A stretch of DNA of 24,537 nucleotides from CAYFRC01 sp050946115 (GCA_050946115.1 JBMNUF010000030.1:1-24537), one strand, 5' to 3'. Positions 8,668 to 17,262 are shown, numbered from the stretch's first letter. Numbers and translations: made by a program. Notes: generated by a model not told the origin, from the letters alone.

Positions 8668-9713
8668 GATATCGCCTCCCGTACCGCGTCCAACAGCCTG
8701 TTGTTGGATGCCTCGTCCTTGACCGCAAAGCGCAGATGGCATCCGTCGTCCACGCCTTCAAAGTTCATGCACTGTCGGACGAGGATTTTCTGCGCTTTGA
8801 GGTTTTCGGCCACGGAATCCATAGGGCTTCCGAAATCCGCCAGCACAAACGACGCTTCGGACGGATATACGTATGCGCCCAACCCTTCCAACCCCTTTGT
8901 CAAATGCGCACGACGGCGTGCGTTTGTCTCGCAATATGCCCGCACGTCCTCCTTGTGCCTTGGCAATTCGCACAGCACCGCTTCCGCAAAGCAGTTCAAT
9001 TCCCACGCGAGCTGATATCTTGAAATTTGCGCCAACACATGCGGCTGCGCGCAGAGATATCCGAGCCGCACCCCGGGGATTCCTAAGATCTTCGTCATGG
9101 AACCGACGATGAGCAGCCGTTCACGGTCCCGAATCAACCCGATAGCGGAATGCTCCGGGCAATACCCGATAAAGGCTTCGTCCACGATGAGCCAACCGCA
9201 CTTTTCCTCCACCTGCCAAAGCAACCGCTCCATCTGATCGACCTTAAACGCGCAGCCGACGGGATTGAGCGGATTGCACAGCCACACCGCGCATCCTTCA
9301 AACAGATTCCCCCTTGCCTGCTGCGCCGGATCGCCGATGCGATGCCTGCCGACCAACAGCGGAATGCTTCCGACGGCCTTTCCGCGGTTTTCGCTGCGCA
9401 CGGCGTATTCCGCAAAGCAGGGGGTGAACCGGAGCGTGCCCGCGCTTTCCAGATGCGCCGCCATGTCGATTGCGGAAATGCCGCCCGCCGTCGGCAGGAC
9501 AAATGCGGTCGGCAGTTCCAAGTATTCCGCCAATGCCTCTTTTGCCCGCCGCATCGTCGGGTCGGGATAGTAGGACAGATTGTCCGTCGCGCCCGTCAGC
9601 GCGTTTTTCACCCAATCGGGCGCGCCTTCGGGGCGGATGTTCGCCGAATAGTCCAGCCATGCGGCGGGAGACTCTTCCTGCCACACGTTGCCGCCGTGTA
9701 TCATGTGCTTCAC
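8649..9713 (-). CDS. cobD: Threonine-phosphate decarboxylase (CobD type)
   Basis: The 354-residue product is a fold-type I PLP enzyme of the CobD/HisC group. In this operon it should make (R)-1-amino-2-propanol phosphate, the linker that CbiB attaches to cobyric acid. Marks are HGGNVW at the N-terminus, LDYSANIRPEG, CNPLNPVG, VDEAFIGY, the PLP lysine in GSMTKILGIPG and the phosphate-binding Arg in VRLGYL. Start is GTG at 9713, overlapping the TGA of cbiD as GTGA. Histidinol-phosphate aminotransferase is the main alternative, but the context decides. Confidence 0.92.
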   Translation of the reverse strand: MKHMIHGGNVWQEESPAAWLDYSANIRPEGAPDWVKNALTGATDNLSYYPDPTMRRAKEALAEYLELPTAFVLPTAGGISAIDMAAHLESAGTLRFTPCFAEYAVRSENRGKAVGSIPLLVGRHRIGDPAQQARGNLFEGCAVWLCNPLNPVGCAFKVDQMERLLWQVEEKCGWLIVDEAFIGYCPEHSAIGLIRDRERLLIVGSMTKILGIPGVRLGYLCAQPHVLAQISRYQLAWELNCFAEAVLCELPRHKEDVRAYCETNARRRAHLTKGLEGLGAYVYPSEASFVLADFGSPMDSVAENLKAQKILVRQCMNFEGVDDGCHLRFAVKDEASNNRLLDAVREAISCAENA

Positions 9714-10753
9714 TCCATTGTACTTCCGATGATGTCTCCCCGAGAATCGAGGTAGACGACATCGATTTTTACTTCATTGCGCACGCGCATACCGCAATAT
9801 CTCTGCGCCGCCTTTGCCATCAAATGCCATACGCCGTCATACTCCGCCTCGCAGATGAGCTTCATCGCGGCGTCGGTCGTTTTGCAGGCATACACGCTTT
9901 CGATCAACCCGATGGGCGCCTCCATGCGCGCCAAATGGGTAATGATCGCTTCGAGCCTCGCGTCGCCATATTTGCTGTGCGTTTGCATGACGCCCGCCGC
10001 GACCTTGCTGAGTTTTCCGGGATGGCCGCCGAGCAGGATATGTCTGACCCCCAATTCCTGCGCGCTGTCCAGCATAAAGCCGACCTCGTTGCTGATTTGT
10101 ATGATGCACGCATCGGGAAACAGGCGGCGCATGGCCTCTTCTCCCTGATTTCCGAAGGTGAACACGATGTCCTCATGCCCCTGCGACGCGCGCATTTTCA
10201 GTTCCGCATACAGCGATTCCCTGAGCGCTTCATCGCTCATCGGTCGCACGATGCCGCTCGTACCCAATATGGAAATGCCCCCGACGATCCCCAGGCGAGG
10301 ATTAAATGTCCTTTGGGCGAGTTCCCTGCCGCCCGGCGCAGAGACTGTGACTTCCGCCGAACGGTCTCCATATACGCTGCGAACGGCATCTTCGATCATT
10401 TTCCTCGGAACCGGATTGATCGCGGGTTCTCCCGTCGGAATCTTCAGCCCGCTCTCCGTCACGATGCCCACGCCGTCGCCCGCGCGAAAAACAATGGCTC
10501 CGTTTTCGTCGCGCAGTATTACCTTGGCGATGATTTCGATGCCGTTTGTAATATCCGGGTCGTCGCCGCTGTCCTTGATGACGCCGCAGCTTCCGTCCGC
10601 GTGCGGAATGATGCTCGGCGCGTATGTCCTTCCTTCGGGTACGATAATACTGACCTGCGATGGGCATACTCCGTCCCGCTGCCACAGGCAGCACGCCAAT
10701 GCGGCAGCCGCCGCACAGCTTCCGGTGGTAAAGCCCTCTCTTAAAACAGCCAT
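9710..10753 (-). CDS. cbiD: Cobalt-precorrin-5B C1-methyltransferase
   Basis: The 347-residue product matches CbiD, the C1 methyltransferase specific to the anaerobic pathway and unrelated to the CbiF/CbiH fold. The N-terminus has the diagnostic REGFTTGSCAAAAALA. Later runs are GDDPDITNG, GDGVGIVTESGLK, ILGTSGIVRPMS and LLGGHPGKLSKVAAG. The ATG at 10753 overlaps the end of cbiB by 13 bases. Confidence 0.95.
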   Translation of the reverse strand: MAVLREGFTTGSCAAAAALACCLWQRDGVCPSQVSIIVPEGRTYAPSIIPHADGSCGVIKDSGDDPDITNGIEIIAKVILRDENGAIVFRAGDGVGIVTESGLKIPTGEPAINPVPRKMIEDAVRSVYGDRSAEVTVSAPGGRELAQRTFNPRLGIVGGISILGTSGIVRPMSDEALRESLYAELKMRASQGHEDIVFTFGNQGEEAMRRLFPDACIIQISNEVGFMLDSAQELGVRHILLGGHPGKLSKVAAGVMQTHSKYGDARLEAIITHLARMEAPIGLIESVYACKTTDAAMKLICEAEYDGVWHLMAKAAQRYCGMRVRNEVKIDVVYLDSRGDIIGSTME

Positions 10754-11700
10754 AGGATCGCCCCTACAAGTATAATGACAGCCAGCATCAGGATGGACGA
10801 TGCATACAATAAGCGAATCGCATGCAGTATGTCGCTCCGCTCGGGCGGCCTGTCATTATCGCCTATCGTCGGTTTTTCGACGGTCTTTCCGAAATAGGTG
10901 TGGGTGCCGCCCAGCTGAATGTGCATTGCGCCCGCAGCGGCGGATTCGCTCCATGCGCAGTTGGGGCTCAGATGGTTCGCATGATCCCGCTTCATGATGC
11001 GCAGCGCGTTTTTTCCGTCCAGCTTTACAATCGAGGCAGCGGCAGACAGAATGAGGCCGCAGATGCGGGCGGGAATGTAGTTCAATACGTCGTCGAGCTT
11101 TGCGCTCGACCAGCCGATATCGCGGTAATTTTCATTCAGGTAGCCCACCATGGAATCCAGCGTGTTCACTGCCTTAAAGCCCATCGCAAGCACCGGCCCG
11201 CCGAGGGCGAGATAGAGCATCGGCGCGATTACGCCATCGGCGGTGTTTTCGGCGACCGTCTCCACCGTGGCGCATAGGATTTCCCTTTCGGAAAGTTCGG
11301 TCGTATCGCGGCCGACGATCCGCGCGACCTGTGTGCGCCCTCTCTCAACGGAAATGCCCAGCGCGCGGTACACGCCCATTGCCTCTGCGGCAAGGCATTT
11401 TACGGACAGACACCACCACGAGAGTATGCACATTCCGATAAACAGCGCACTTTTATGGATTTGCGCAAGCACGAATAGCGCCATAAACGGCACGAGCATG
11501 GCGATCACGACCGTCGATGCGGTCAACACAAGGGCAGAACGCCTGAGGTTTCCGCCCCGCATCCTCAGCCGCTTTTCCATGAACGAAATCCATTTCCCGA
11601 TCCAAATCACGGGATGTGTCCAGCCCTCGGGGTCGCCGATAATTAGATCCATGCAAAAGCCGACCAGTAATGCGGCAAGGTTCATTTCAAAAAAGTTCAT
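10741..11700 (-). CDS. cbiB: Adenosylcobinamide-phosphate synthase
   Basis: The 319-residue product is CbiB/CobD-like, an integral membrane enzyme that attaches aminopropanol phosphate to cobyric acid. Marks are DLIIGDPEGWTHPVIWIGK near the N-terminus, VETVAENTADGVIAPMLY, FKAVNTLDSMVGY and DDVLNYIPARI. Several hydrophobic segments are visible, including one at the extreme C-terminus. I chose ATG at 11700, which forms an ATGA overlap with the ATPase gene; an in-frame GTG lies 9 bases upstream. Confidence 0.94.
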   Translation of the reverse strand: MNFFEMNLAALLVGFCMDLIIGDPEGWTHPVIWIGKWISFMEKRLRMRGGNLRRSALVLTASTVVIAMLVPFMALFVLAQIHKSALFIGMCILSWWCLSVKCLAAEAMGVYRALGISVERGRTQVARIVGRDTTELSEREILCATVETVAENTADGVIAPMLYLALGGPVLAMGFKAVNTLDSMVGYLNENYRDIGWSSAKLDDVLNYIPARICGLILSAAASIVKLDGKNALRIMKRDHANHLSPNCAWSESAAAGAMHIQLGGTHTYFGKTVEKPTIGDNDRPPERSDILHAIRLLYASSILMLAVIILVGAILWLF

Positions 11701-12806
11701 ACGCGCCACCCTCTTTGCAGTTTTCCCGACCGCTTTGCAAGGCGAAGCAGTTCCCCCATCCGCCGGTTTCCCTCGCCGATCGCAACGCCTGCATCAATGA
11801 TGCGCTCCGCCCTCCGAATCCAGTGCACCGCCCGATCAAACGATGCATCGCAAATGGCGCAGAACGGCTTTTCCTCGATCACCTCTGCCGCCAGCAGCCG
11901 CGCGACGCGATAATCGACATCGTTCGTGTACAGGATTCCCGCACAGAACGGGGTGTTCTCCTTTTGCAGCTCGCGATAGATCGGGATTCCCGTCCCGCAG
12001 GCGGAAAGTACCAAGACCTTCGCCTCCCCCTCGGGTTTTGCCAACTCGATGCTGCCAAACATCGGGTCAAAAAACCCCTGTTGAATATCATATAGGCTGC
12101 GGATGTTCGCCTCCCGAAAAACCTCCGCCGGCGTCCCATAGTGCCCGATCGTCTCGCCCTTCACGCACAGAAGCTTATCGGAAATCTTCTGCGCCAGATC
12201 GATCTCGTGCAGCGACATAATCACGGTTATCCCGCTTTTTTTCGCTAGGGAACGCAGGATAGAGAGCAATTCCACCTTGTGCCTGACATCCAAAAAAGAG
12301 GTCGGCTCATCTAGAATGACGATCTCCGGCTCCTGACAGATCGCCCTTGCCAGCAAGATGCGCTGCCGCTGCCCGTCGCTGATCTTCGCGAAATCGCTCT
12401 GCGCCAATTCTGCAGCATGCACCATTTCCATCGCTGCTGCGACCTTCGCACTGTCCGCCTCGCTCAGGATGCCCAGTCGCCCCGTATACGGATGTCTGCC
12501 CAAAGCTACCACATCCCAGCAGGTCATCAATTCCGTATGCAACCGCTCCGTCAAAACCACCGCCATTTTTTTGGCAACCGCCCGATGCGAAAGGCTTTTC
12601 AGATCGGTTTTTTCGATGGTAACGGTACCTGCGATGGGTTTCAGCTGCCGCGCGACGCTTTTGAGAACAGTGGATTTGCCTGAACCGTTGGGTCCTATCA
12701 GCGTTATGATCTCGCCCTTTTCGATCCCGATGGAGATATCGCGGATGAGCGGCTTTCCGTCATAGCCAACCGAGAGATTCTTCGTTTGAAAATAGAAATC
12801 GGCCAT
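11697..12806 (-). CDS. BtuD/FecE-type ABC transporter ATPase with C-terminal extension
   Basis: The 369-residue product energises import with the adjacent permease. Residues 1 to about 250 are a FecE/BtuD ATPase: Walker A GPNGSGKST (38-46), signature SDGQRQ (Asp where Gly is usual), Walker B VILDEPTSFLD and switch His in MSLHEIDLA. About 115 further residues follow, including LSACGTGIPIYREL, ILYTNDVDYRVARLLAAEV and RRAERIIDAGVAIGEGN. This extra domain is not in classical BtuD. I recall similar tails in ABC ATPases of anaerobes but know no function for them. The substrate could be cobalamin, a corrinoid precursor, heme or another chelate. The gene begins 3 bases after the permease stop. Confidence 0.9.
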   Translation of the reverse strand: MADFYFQTKNLSVGYDGKPLIRDISIGIEKGEIITLIGPNGSGKSTVLKSVARQLKPIAGTVTIEKTDLKSLSHRAVAKKMAVVLTERLHTELMTCWDVVALGRHPYTGRLGILSEADSAKVAAAMEMVHAAELAQSDFAKISDGQRQRILLARAICQEPEIVILDEPTSFLDVRHKVELLSILRSLAKKSGITVIMSLHEIDLAQKISDKLLCVKGETIGHYGTPAEVFREANIRSLYDIQQGFFDPMFGSIELAKPEGEAKVLVLSACGTGIPIYRELQKENTPFCAGILYTNDVDYRVARLLAAEVIEEKPFCAICDASFDRAVHWIRRAERIIDAGVAIGEGNRRMGELLRLAKRSGKLQRGWRV

Positions 12807-12809
12807 GCG

Positions 12810-13856
12810 TCACTTCTCCCCTTGCCGCTTTATCAGCATGGCGATTACCACCGGCGCGCCGAAGACCGACGTGACCGTGCCGATCTTCAGCTCCGTCGGC
12901 GCAAACGCCGTGCGCGCAATGAGATCGCACGCCATGCAAAACACCGCGCCGCCGAGAAAGGTGGCGGGGATCGCGATCAGGGGCTTGGATGTGTTGAGGC
13001 TGCGCTTGACCATGTGGGGAACGGCAATGCCCACGAAGGAGATCGGCCCCGCAAATGCCGTAACGCATGCGGACAGCAGGCTGGATAAGACAATCAGCGC
13101 GATGCGAAAGGCGCGAACATTTACGCCCACGCTCTGCGCATAGGCTTCCCCCAACCGATACGCGCCAATGGGCTTCGACAGCAGGAACACCGGAATCGAT
13201 GCCATGCCCACCAGTACACCGGCGACGACGACATCGTCCCAGCCGGTTCCCGAAAAACTGCCCAGCGACCAGCCGTGCAGATTCACGATGTCGGCATCTT
13301 CGGCGAAGGTGATGACAAAATCCGTCACCGCCGAGCAAATATAGCCGATCATGATGCCGCCCACCAGCAAAATTGCCATATGCCTGAGCCTGCGGGACAA
13401 AAGCAGAATGAAGCCCACCGAAATCAGCGAGCCTATGAACGCCGCGATGACCAAAGTCCACGAGGATACCGCGCCAAACCTTTCAAGGAAGAAGATCATC
13501 GCCAATGCAACGACCATCTTTGCGCCGGAGGAAATGCCCAGCACAAAGGGGCCTGCGATGGGGTTGGCGAAGAAAGTCTGCAGCAAAAAGCCCGAAAGCG
13601 ACAGCGCACCGCCGAGGATCGCCGCCATCAGGATGCGCGGCAGGCGAATCTTCCAAATAATGGCCACCTGTCGCGCATCGCCCTCTCCGGCGAAGAGAAT
13701 GCCTGCAATCTTCTCTGTCGGGATCGGCACGCTTCCGATATTGATGTTGAGCACAACGATGGCGCAAAACGCCGCAAGCAGGGTGAGAAATATCCCCGCA
13801 TACCGCGTTCTGCGGCGCATATTGGCGCGCATGATGTCGCTTACAGAATGCTGCAT
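12810..13856 (-). CDS. BtuC/FecCD-type ABC transporter permease
   Basis: The 348-residue product is a multi-spanning membrane protein of the FecCD family, which imports siderophores, heme and cobalamin. It shows the family runs RLPRILMAAILGGALSLSG, QTFFANPIAGPFVLGISSGA and FVGIAVPHMVKR. It begins with an N-terminal membrane anchor after a basic stretch. ATG at 13856 follows a GGAGA site 13 bases past the stop of the binding-protein gene. Cobalamin or a related tetrapyrrole is the likely cargo because of the riboswitch upstream, but family membership alone does not settle the substrate. Confidence 0.92.
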   Translation of the reverse strand: MQHSVSDIMRANMRRRTRYAGIFLTLLAAFCAIVVLNINIGSVPIPTEKIAGILFAGEGDARQVAIIWKIRLPRILMAAILGGALSLSGFLLQTFFANPIAGPFVLGISSGAKMVVALAMIFFLERFGAVSSWTLVIAAFIGSLISVGFILLLSRRLRHMAILLVGGIMIGYICSAVTDFVITFAEDADIVNLHGWSLGSFSGTGWDDVVVAGVLVGMASIPVFLLSKPIGAYRLGEAYAQSVGVNVRAFRIALIVLSSLLSACVTAFAGPISFVGIAVPHMVKRSLNTSKPLIAIPATFLGGAVFCMACDLIARTAFAPTELKIGTVTSVFGAPVVIAMLIKRQGEK

Positions 13857-13869
13857 GGCGTTTCTCCGT

Positions 13870-15342
13870 TCAGTTCAGTTTGTATATAAAGGTCATGCCG
13901 TCCGTTTCGCCGGTCAACATGCGATGGATGTCTACGATGAGGCTGCCGATGATGTCCGTCGCCTGATACAGGTATTTTCCGGTACACCATACGTTGCCTT
14001 CTTGCACCGCCTTGAAATCCGCGAACAACGCGCTCTTGGCGGGCAATTCGTTAACGCCTACGATGGGATCGTCAATGGTGGCGTTGTAGATCAGATAGTC
14101 CGCATCTACCGCCGCGTTGTAGAATTCCTCCATGCTGATCGAGACGGAGGAATGCCTGCTTTCGGAACCGAGAAGATCGTCGAAGGCATATTTCCCACCC
14201 GCGATTTCGATCATGCCGGGCACGTAGTCCGTCGCGCCGCGAACGATGGCGGAACCGTCGGTATGGATGTAGAAAAACGCGACGGTCTTTCCGGTATTCT
14301 CAAATCCCCTGAGATCCTCCACGACTTGCGCCTGCCGCGCAAAAAACGCCTCTGCCGCTTCTTCCTCATCCACAAGCACGGCATACAGCCTGATCCATTC
14401 GGTGCGCCCAAGGGGGTGGGACTCATAGCTGGAGCGGTCGATGAATACCGGGATGCCCAGCAGCTCGATCATCTCCTTGACCTTCGGGGCGTGGGAGATC
14501 ATCGTGGACTCGATCGCCAAATCGCATCCCTCGGTCAGCAGCAATTCAAAATCGGGCTCGCTGTACTTGCCCGCAAAGAGCATATCGCCCCTCTCCATGG
14601 CTTTTACGGCGTTGTCTATGTACCAGCCGTCCTTGCGCGTGCCTACAAGGCGAATGGCATCCAGCGCATCCAGGGAATCAAACAGCGCCATCGCGGAGGT
14701 CGCCGCCAGATAGATGCGGTCCAAAGGCTGCCGAAGAACGACGATCGACGGATCGAGCGCATCGGGCACCGGCATATCCTCCGGAACTACGAGATAGCGG
14801 GTGCTTTCCTGCACATCGATCAGCGCATAACCGCCTTCATAGTAGTTTACAAAGAAGCCCTCGGCATAAGTCGGCTTCATGGAAGACTCCCATACGAGCC
14901 CAGGCAATTCCGTTGTAGAATCCTCGCCGCCAAACGCATCTGCACGGATACAAATGGAATATTCGATCTCGTGCACCGCGCTCATCGCGGTGGTCGTGCC
15001 ATAGATTGTCATGGCCCGATTGAGCACGACGGGAATCTCAACGCGGGAGCTCTCCTCGTCGCATACGCAATCATACTTCACATCGCCTATGCGCACACAG
15101 ATGTAGTGGGGGCTATCGAACACGACGGTCGCGATGGGCCGCCCGTCAACGCCTTCAAACTTTTCGCAGGAAATCGTCACGCGTCCCGTTCCGCCGGAAA
15201 AGGTAAAATCATCGGGGGCATATACGCCGTCGGGGATAGCCGAAAGGCCGCCGGCCTCTTCGGGAGTACTCTCCGCCGTCGCCGCAAACAGGGTCAGCAT
15301 CAAAAAAAGCACGAACATCAATGAAAGAAGCCTTTTTGTCAT
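13870..15342 (-). CDS. Secreted ABC substrate-binding protein with N-terminal NEAT-like module
   Basis: The 490-residue product starts with a Sec signal peptide (hydrophobic core LLSLMFVLFLMLTLF, likely cleavage near ATA-ES). It has no lipobox cysteine, unusual for a Firmicute binding protein. Residues about 38-132 resemble the modules of the upstream gene (DGVY start, Ile/Val-rich strands, SICIR end). The remainder is a periplasmic-binding fold of the BtuF/FhuD helical-backbone group: RYLVVPEDMPVPDAL, LAATSAMALFDSLDAL, GKTVAFFYIHTDGSAIV and AGGKYAFDDLLG. The N-terminal module may capture cargo and hand it to the C-terminal lobe. ATG at 15342 overlaps the upstream stop as ATGA. Confidence 0.85.
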   Translation of the reverse strand: MTKRLLSLMFVLFLMLTLFAATAESTPEEAGGLSAIPDGVYAPDDFTFSGGTGRVTISCEKFEGVDGRPIATVVFDSPHYICVRIGDVKYDCVCDEESSRVEIPVVLNRAMTIYGTTTAMSAVHEIEYSICIRADAFGGEDSTTELPGLVWESSMKPTYAEGFFVNYYEGGYALIDVQESTRYLVVPEDMPVPDALDPSIVVLRQPLDRIYLAATSAMALFDSLDALDAIRLVGTRKDGWYIDNAVKAMERGDMLFAGKYSEPDFELLLTEGCDLAIESTMISHAPKVKEMIELLGIPVFIDRSSYESHPLGRTEWIRLYAVLVDEEEAAEAFFARQAQVVEDLRGFENTGKTVAFFYIHTDGSAIVRGATDYVPGMIEIAGGKYAFDDLLGSESRHSSVSISMEEFYNAAVDADYLIYNATIDDPIVGVNELPAKSALFADFKAVQEGNVWCTGKYLYQATDIIGSLIVDIHRMLTGETDGMTFIYKLN

Positions 15343-16328
15343 GACTGTTCTTCTCCTTCAGGGATCATTGAATGCGAACGCAGGCATATCGTTCGGTCGT
15401 ACCACATCTTCTTTTTGCCGGAATATGTCGCTATATGTATCTCATTGTCCAAAGAGGGAATCTGCAGAACGTAAGAATACGCGCCGCCCGCATCGGGAAT
15501 CGCCGGAATCCATCCCTTCTCGTCCTTTAAGGCGTCCGCAGCCGTTCCGACATACAGATACTCGAAGCTGTTATTTTTTGCCGTCAAAACCGCGGTCATG
15601 ACGCCGCCCTCCGCTTTCAGCATGCAGCTTTTGAACCGCAGAAGGGCTGAATCCGTCGTCACCTCTATCCGATACAGACCGTCCGCCGCACTGACGATGC
15701 GCTCCTTCAGCTTTTCTGTGCGCACCATGATCCAACCAGCGCCGTCTTCCATAGGGACGCGCTTATCCAGCGACGTAAATTCAATGCACAGCCCCTCCGA
15801 TGTTTCAAGCGTCATTGCGCCCTTTCTCGCGGTCAGGATGCATTCCTTTCCGTCGAGCGCAGCATCATCCGATTCGATGACTCCCGTATACACGCCATCG
15901 GGGGCTATCGCATCGTACGGTGCAAGTGTGACCGAATGGAATACCAGCGTCCGATCATACCACTTTTCGTAACGCTTCGAGTAAGCAGCCACGGCGAGCC
16001 CTTCGTTCAACGCGTCGATCGGCAGCGCGTAGGTATATGCGCCCTCCCAATCTTCCACATACGGTATCCATGTGTCCATCGGTGCATCGGTCGCTTCCTG
16101 TGCGGTGCCGGGATATATGTAGCCATAACCGGTTCCGCCTAACGTGATCACGGCGGTCATCCGCCCGTCATACACGTGCAGCACACACTTTGAGACATTG
16201 AACATGCGCGAGTTCGACTGTACGCCGATCGTGTAGAGTCCCTCTTCGGGGATTGGACCTTTTTCCGCATGGCAGGGTATCGCAATCGTCAGCAAGCACG
16301 CGAGAAAAAACCACATGCTTCTTTTCAT
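15339..16328 (-). CDS. Secreted protein with repeated NEAT-like modules
   Basis: The 329-residue product has a Sec signal peptide (WFFLACLLTIAIP, cleavage near CHA-EKG). Two clear modules occupy residues about 30-130 and 214-315. Both share a GLY start, a MTAV strand (GRMTAVITL, GVMTAVLTA), a Y-x-G-TA turn, WIP, AY-Y and a closing WYDRT strand. A more divergent module beginning DGVY lies between them at about 145-210. The size, beta-rich pattern and terminal Tyr motif recall NEAT heme-binding domains, which is inference. There is no sortase motif or C-terminal anchor. ATG at 16328 follows GGAGGA. Likely role: extracytoplasmic binding of heme, a corrinoid or another tetrapyrrole for the adjacent importer. 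Confidence 0.7.
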   Translation of the reverse strand: MKRSMWFFLACLLTIAIPCHAEKGPIPEEGLYTIGVQSNSRMFNVSKCVLHVYDGRMTAVITLGGTGYGYIYPGTAQEATDAPMDTWIPYVEDWEGAYTYALPIDALNEGLAVAAYSKRYEKWYDRTLVFHSVTLAPYDAIAPDGVYTGVIESDDAALDGKECILTARKGAMTLETSEGLCIEFTSLDKRVPMEDGAGWIMVRTEKLKERIVSAADGLYRIEVTTDSALLRFKSCMLKAEGGVMTAVLTAKNNSFEYLYVGTAADALKDEKGWIPAIPDAGGAYSYVLQIPSLDNEIHIATYSGKKKMWYDRTICLRSHSMIPEGEEQS

Positions 16329-16352
16329 GGTTCGTTCCTCCAAATCACAAAG

Positions 16353-16392
16353 GGCTATAGGGACCGCCCGTGAACAGTCCCTTGCGATAGCC
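16353..16392 (-). terminator. Intercistronic hairpin between cbiK and the next gene
   Basis: GGCTAT/ATAGCC and AGGGAC/GTCCCT make a 12-bp two-part stem with a 4-base bulge (TGCG) and a 12-base loop. It lies directly after the TAA of cbiK. On the minus strand it is followed only by CTTTG, so it is probably a weak terminator or an mRNA-stabilising element that sets cbiK expression above the rest of the operon. Confidence 0.5.
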
Positions 16393-16395
16393 TTC

Positions 16396-17262
16396 TTACA
16401 TACCGCTCTTGGCGATAGCCGCTTTGATGTGGTCTATGTAGATGGCACGGATGTCCTCGTTCTGTCCCAGACCTTCCAGCACACACTCGACCTCGAAGCC
16501 CACCTCGATCAGGATAACCTTCCACGAATCCTCCTCGTCGCCCGCCATATCATTGCTGGCATGATCGCCTGCAACGACCATCAACGGCTTCAGGATGATC
16601 TTCTTCGCGCCGTAAGCGGTTACCTGCGCCTGAACGACCTCCAGGGTGGGAAAGCCTTCGACGGTACCGACGAAGGCGTTCTCATAGCCCTCGGCATGCA
16701 TCATCGCCTCGAGCTGGCTATAGGTGGCGTTGGCGAAGTGGTGGGTACCGTGGCCCATGTAAACCAGCGCGGTATCGGGAGAGCCAACGTTCTCGTTATC
16801 CGCCAACAGAGCGGCGATTACCGCTTCGTAGTCCTCGTAGGCGGTCAGCAAGGGCGTGCCGACTGCCATGACCTCGAACTTGTCCGCATAGGGGGTAATC
16901 TCTGAGATAATATCGTCGTACTCCGCGCCGTTCATGACGTGGGTCGGCTGGATGACGACCTTGGTAGCGCCGTCGGCGACCAGTTTATCCATTGCCTCGA
17001 TCACGTTGTCGACCTCAATGCCGTCGCGCTCTCTCAGGATGTCGATAACGGTCTGCGCGGTGAACGCGCGGCGAATCTCGTACTCGGGGAATGCAGCGGT
17101 GATATCCGCCTCAATCGCGCCGATGGTCAGGTCGAGATTATCGGTATAGCTGGTGCCGAAGCTGACGACGAGAATGACGGACTTTGTTTCCTCAGCGGAA
17201 GCAAAACTCACGCAACCCATGAAAAGCGTCAGAGTGAGTAGAATGGCAAGCATTTTCTCCAC
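16396..17262 (-). CDS. cbiK: Exported sirohydrochlorin cobaltochelatase
   Basis: The 288-residue product is a class II chelatase of the CbiK family, which inserts Co2+ into sirohydrochlorin. Marks are ILVVSFGTSYTDN at the start of the mature domain, QPTHVMNGAEYDD, the His-bearing VYMGHGTHHFANATY and the second metal-site His in VVAGDHASNDMAGDEEDSW. Residues 1-23 are a clear signal peptide (LAILLTLTLFMGCVSF, likely cleavage ASA-EET), so the enzyme should act outside the cytoplasmic membrane. A periplasmic CbiK is known in Desulfovibrio. The start is a GTG at 17262 behind GGAGAGG. It is the first gene after the riboswitch. Confidence 0.9.
   Translation of the reverse strand: MEKMLAILLTLTLFMGCVSFASAEETKSVILVVSFGTSYTDNLDLTIGAIEADITAAFPEYEIRRAFTAQTVIDILRERDGIEVDNVIEAMDKLVADGATKVVIQPTHVMNGAEYDDIISEITPYADKFEVMAVGTPLLTAYEDYEAVIAALLADNENVGSPDTALVYMGHGTHHFANATYSQLEAMMHAEGYENAFVGTVEGFPTLEVVQAQVTAYGAKKIILKPLMVVAGDHASNDMAGDEEDSWKVILIEVGFEVECVLEGLGQNEDIRAIYIDHIKAAIAKSGM

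Noticed and set aside
7018..9015. Plus-strand open frame of about 665 codons
   Set aside because: It is antisense to cbiA, cbiP and cobD, whose products are unmistakable; its composition is typical of a mirror frame.
13351..15324. Plus-strand open frame of about 657 codons
   Set aside because: It is opposite the permease and binding-protein genes and has no family motifs.
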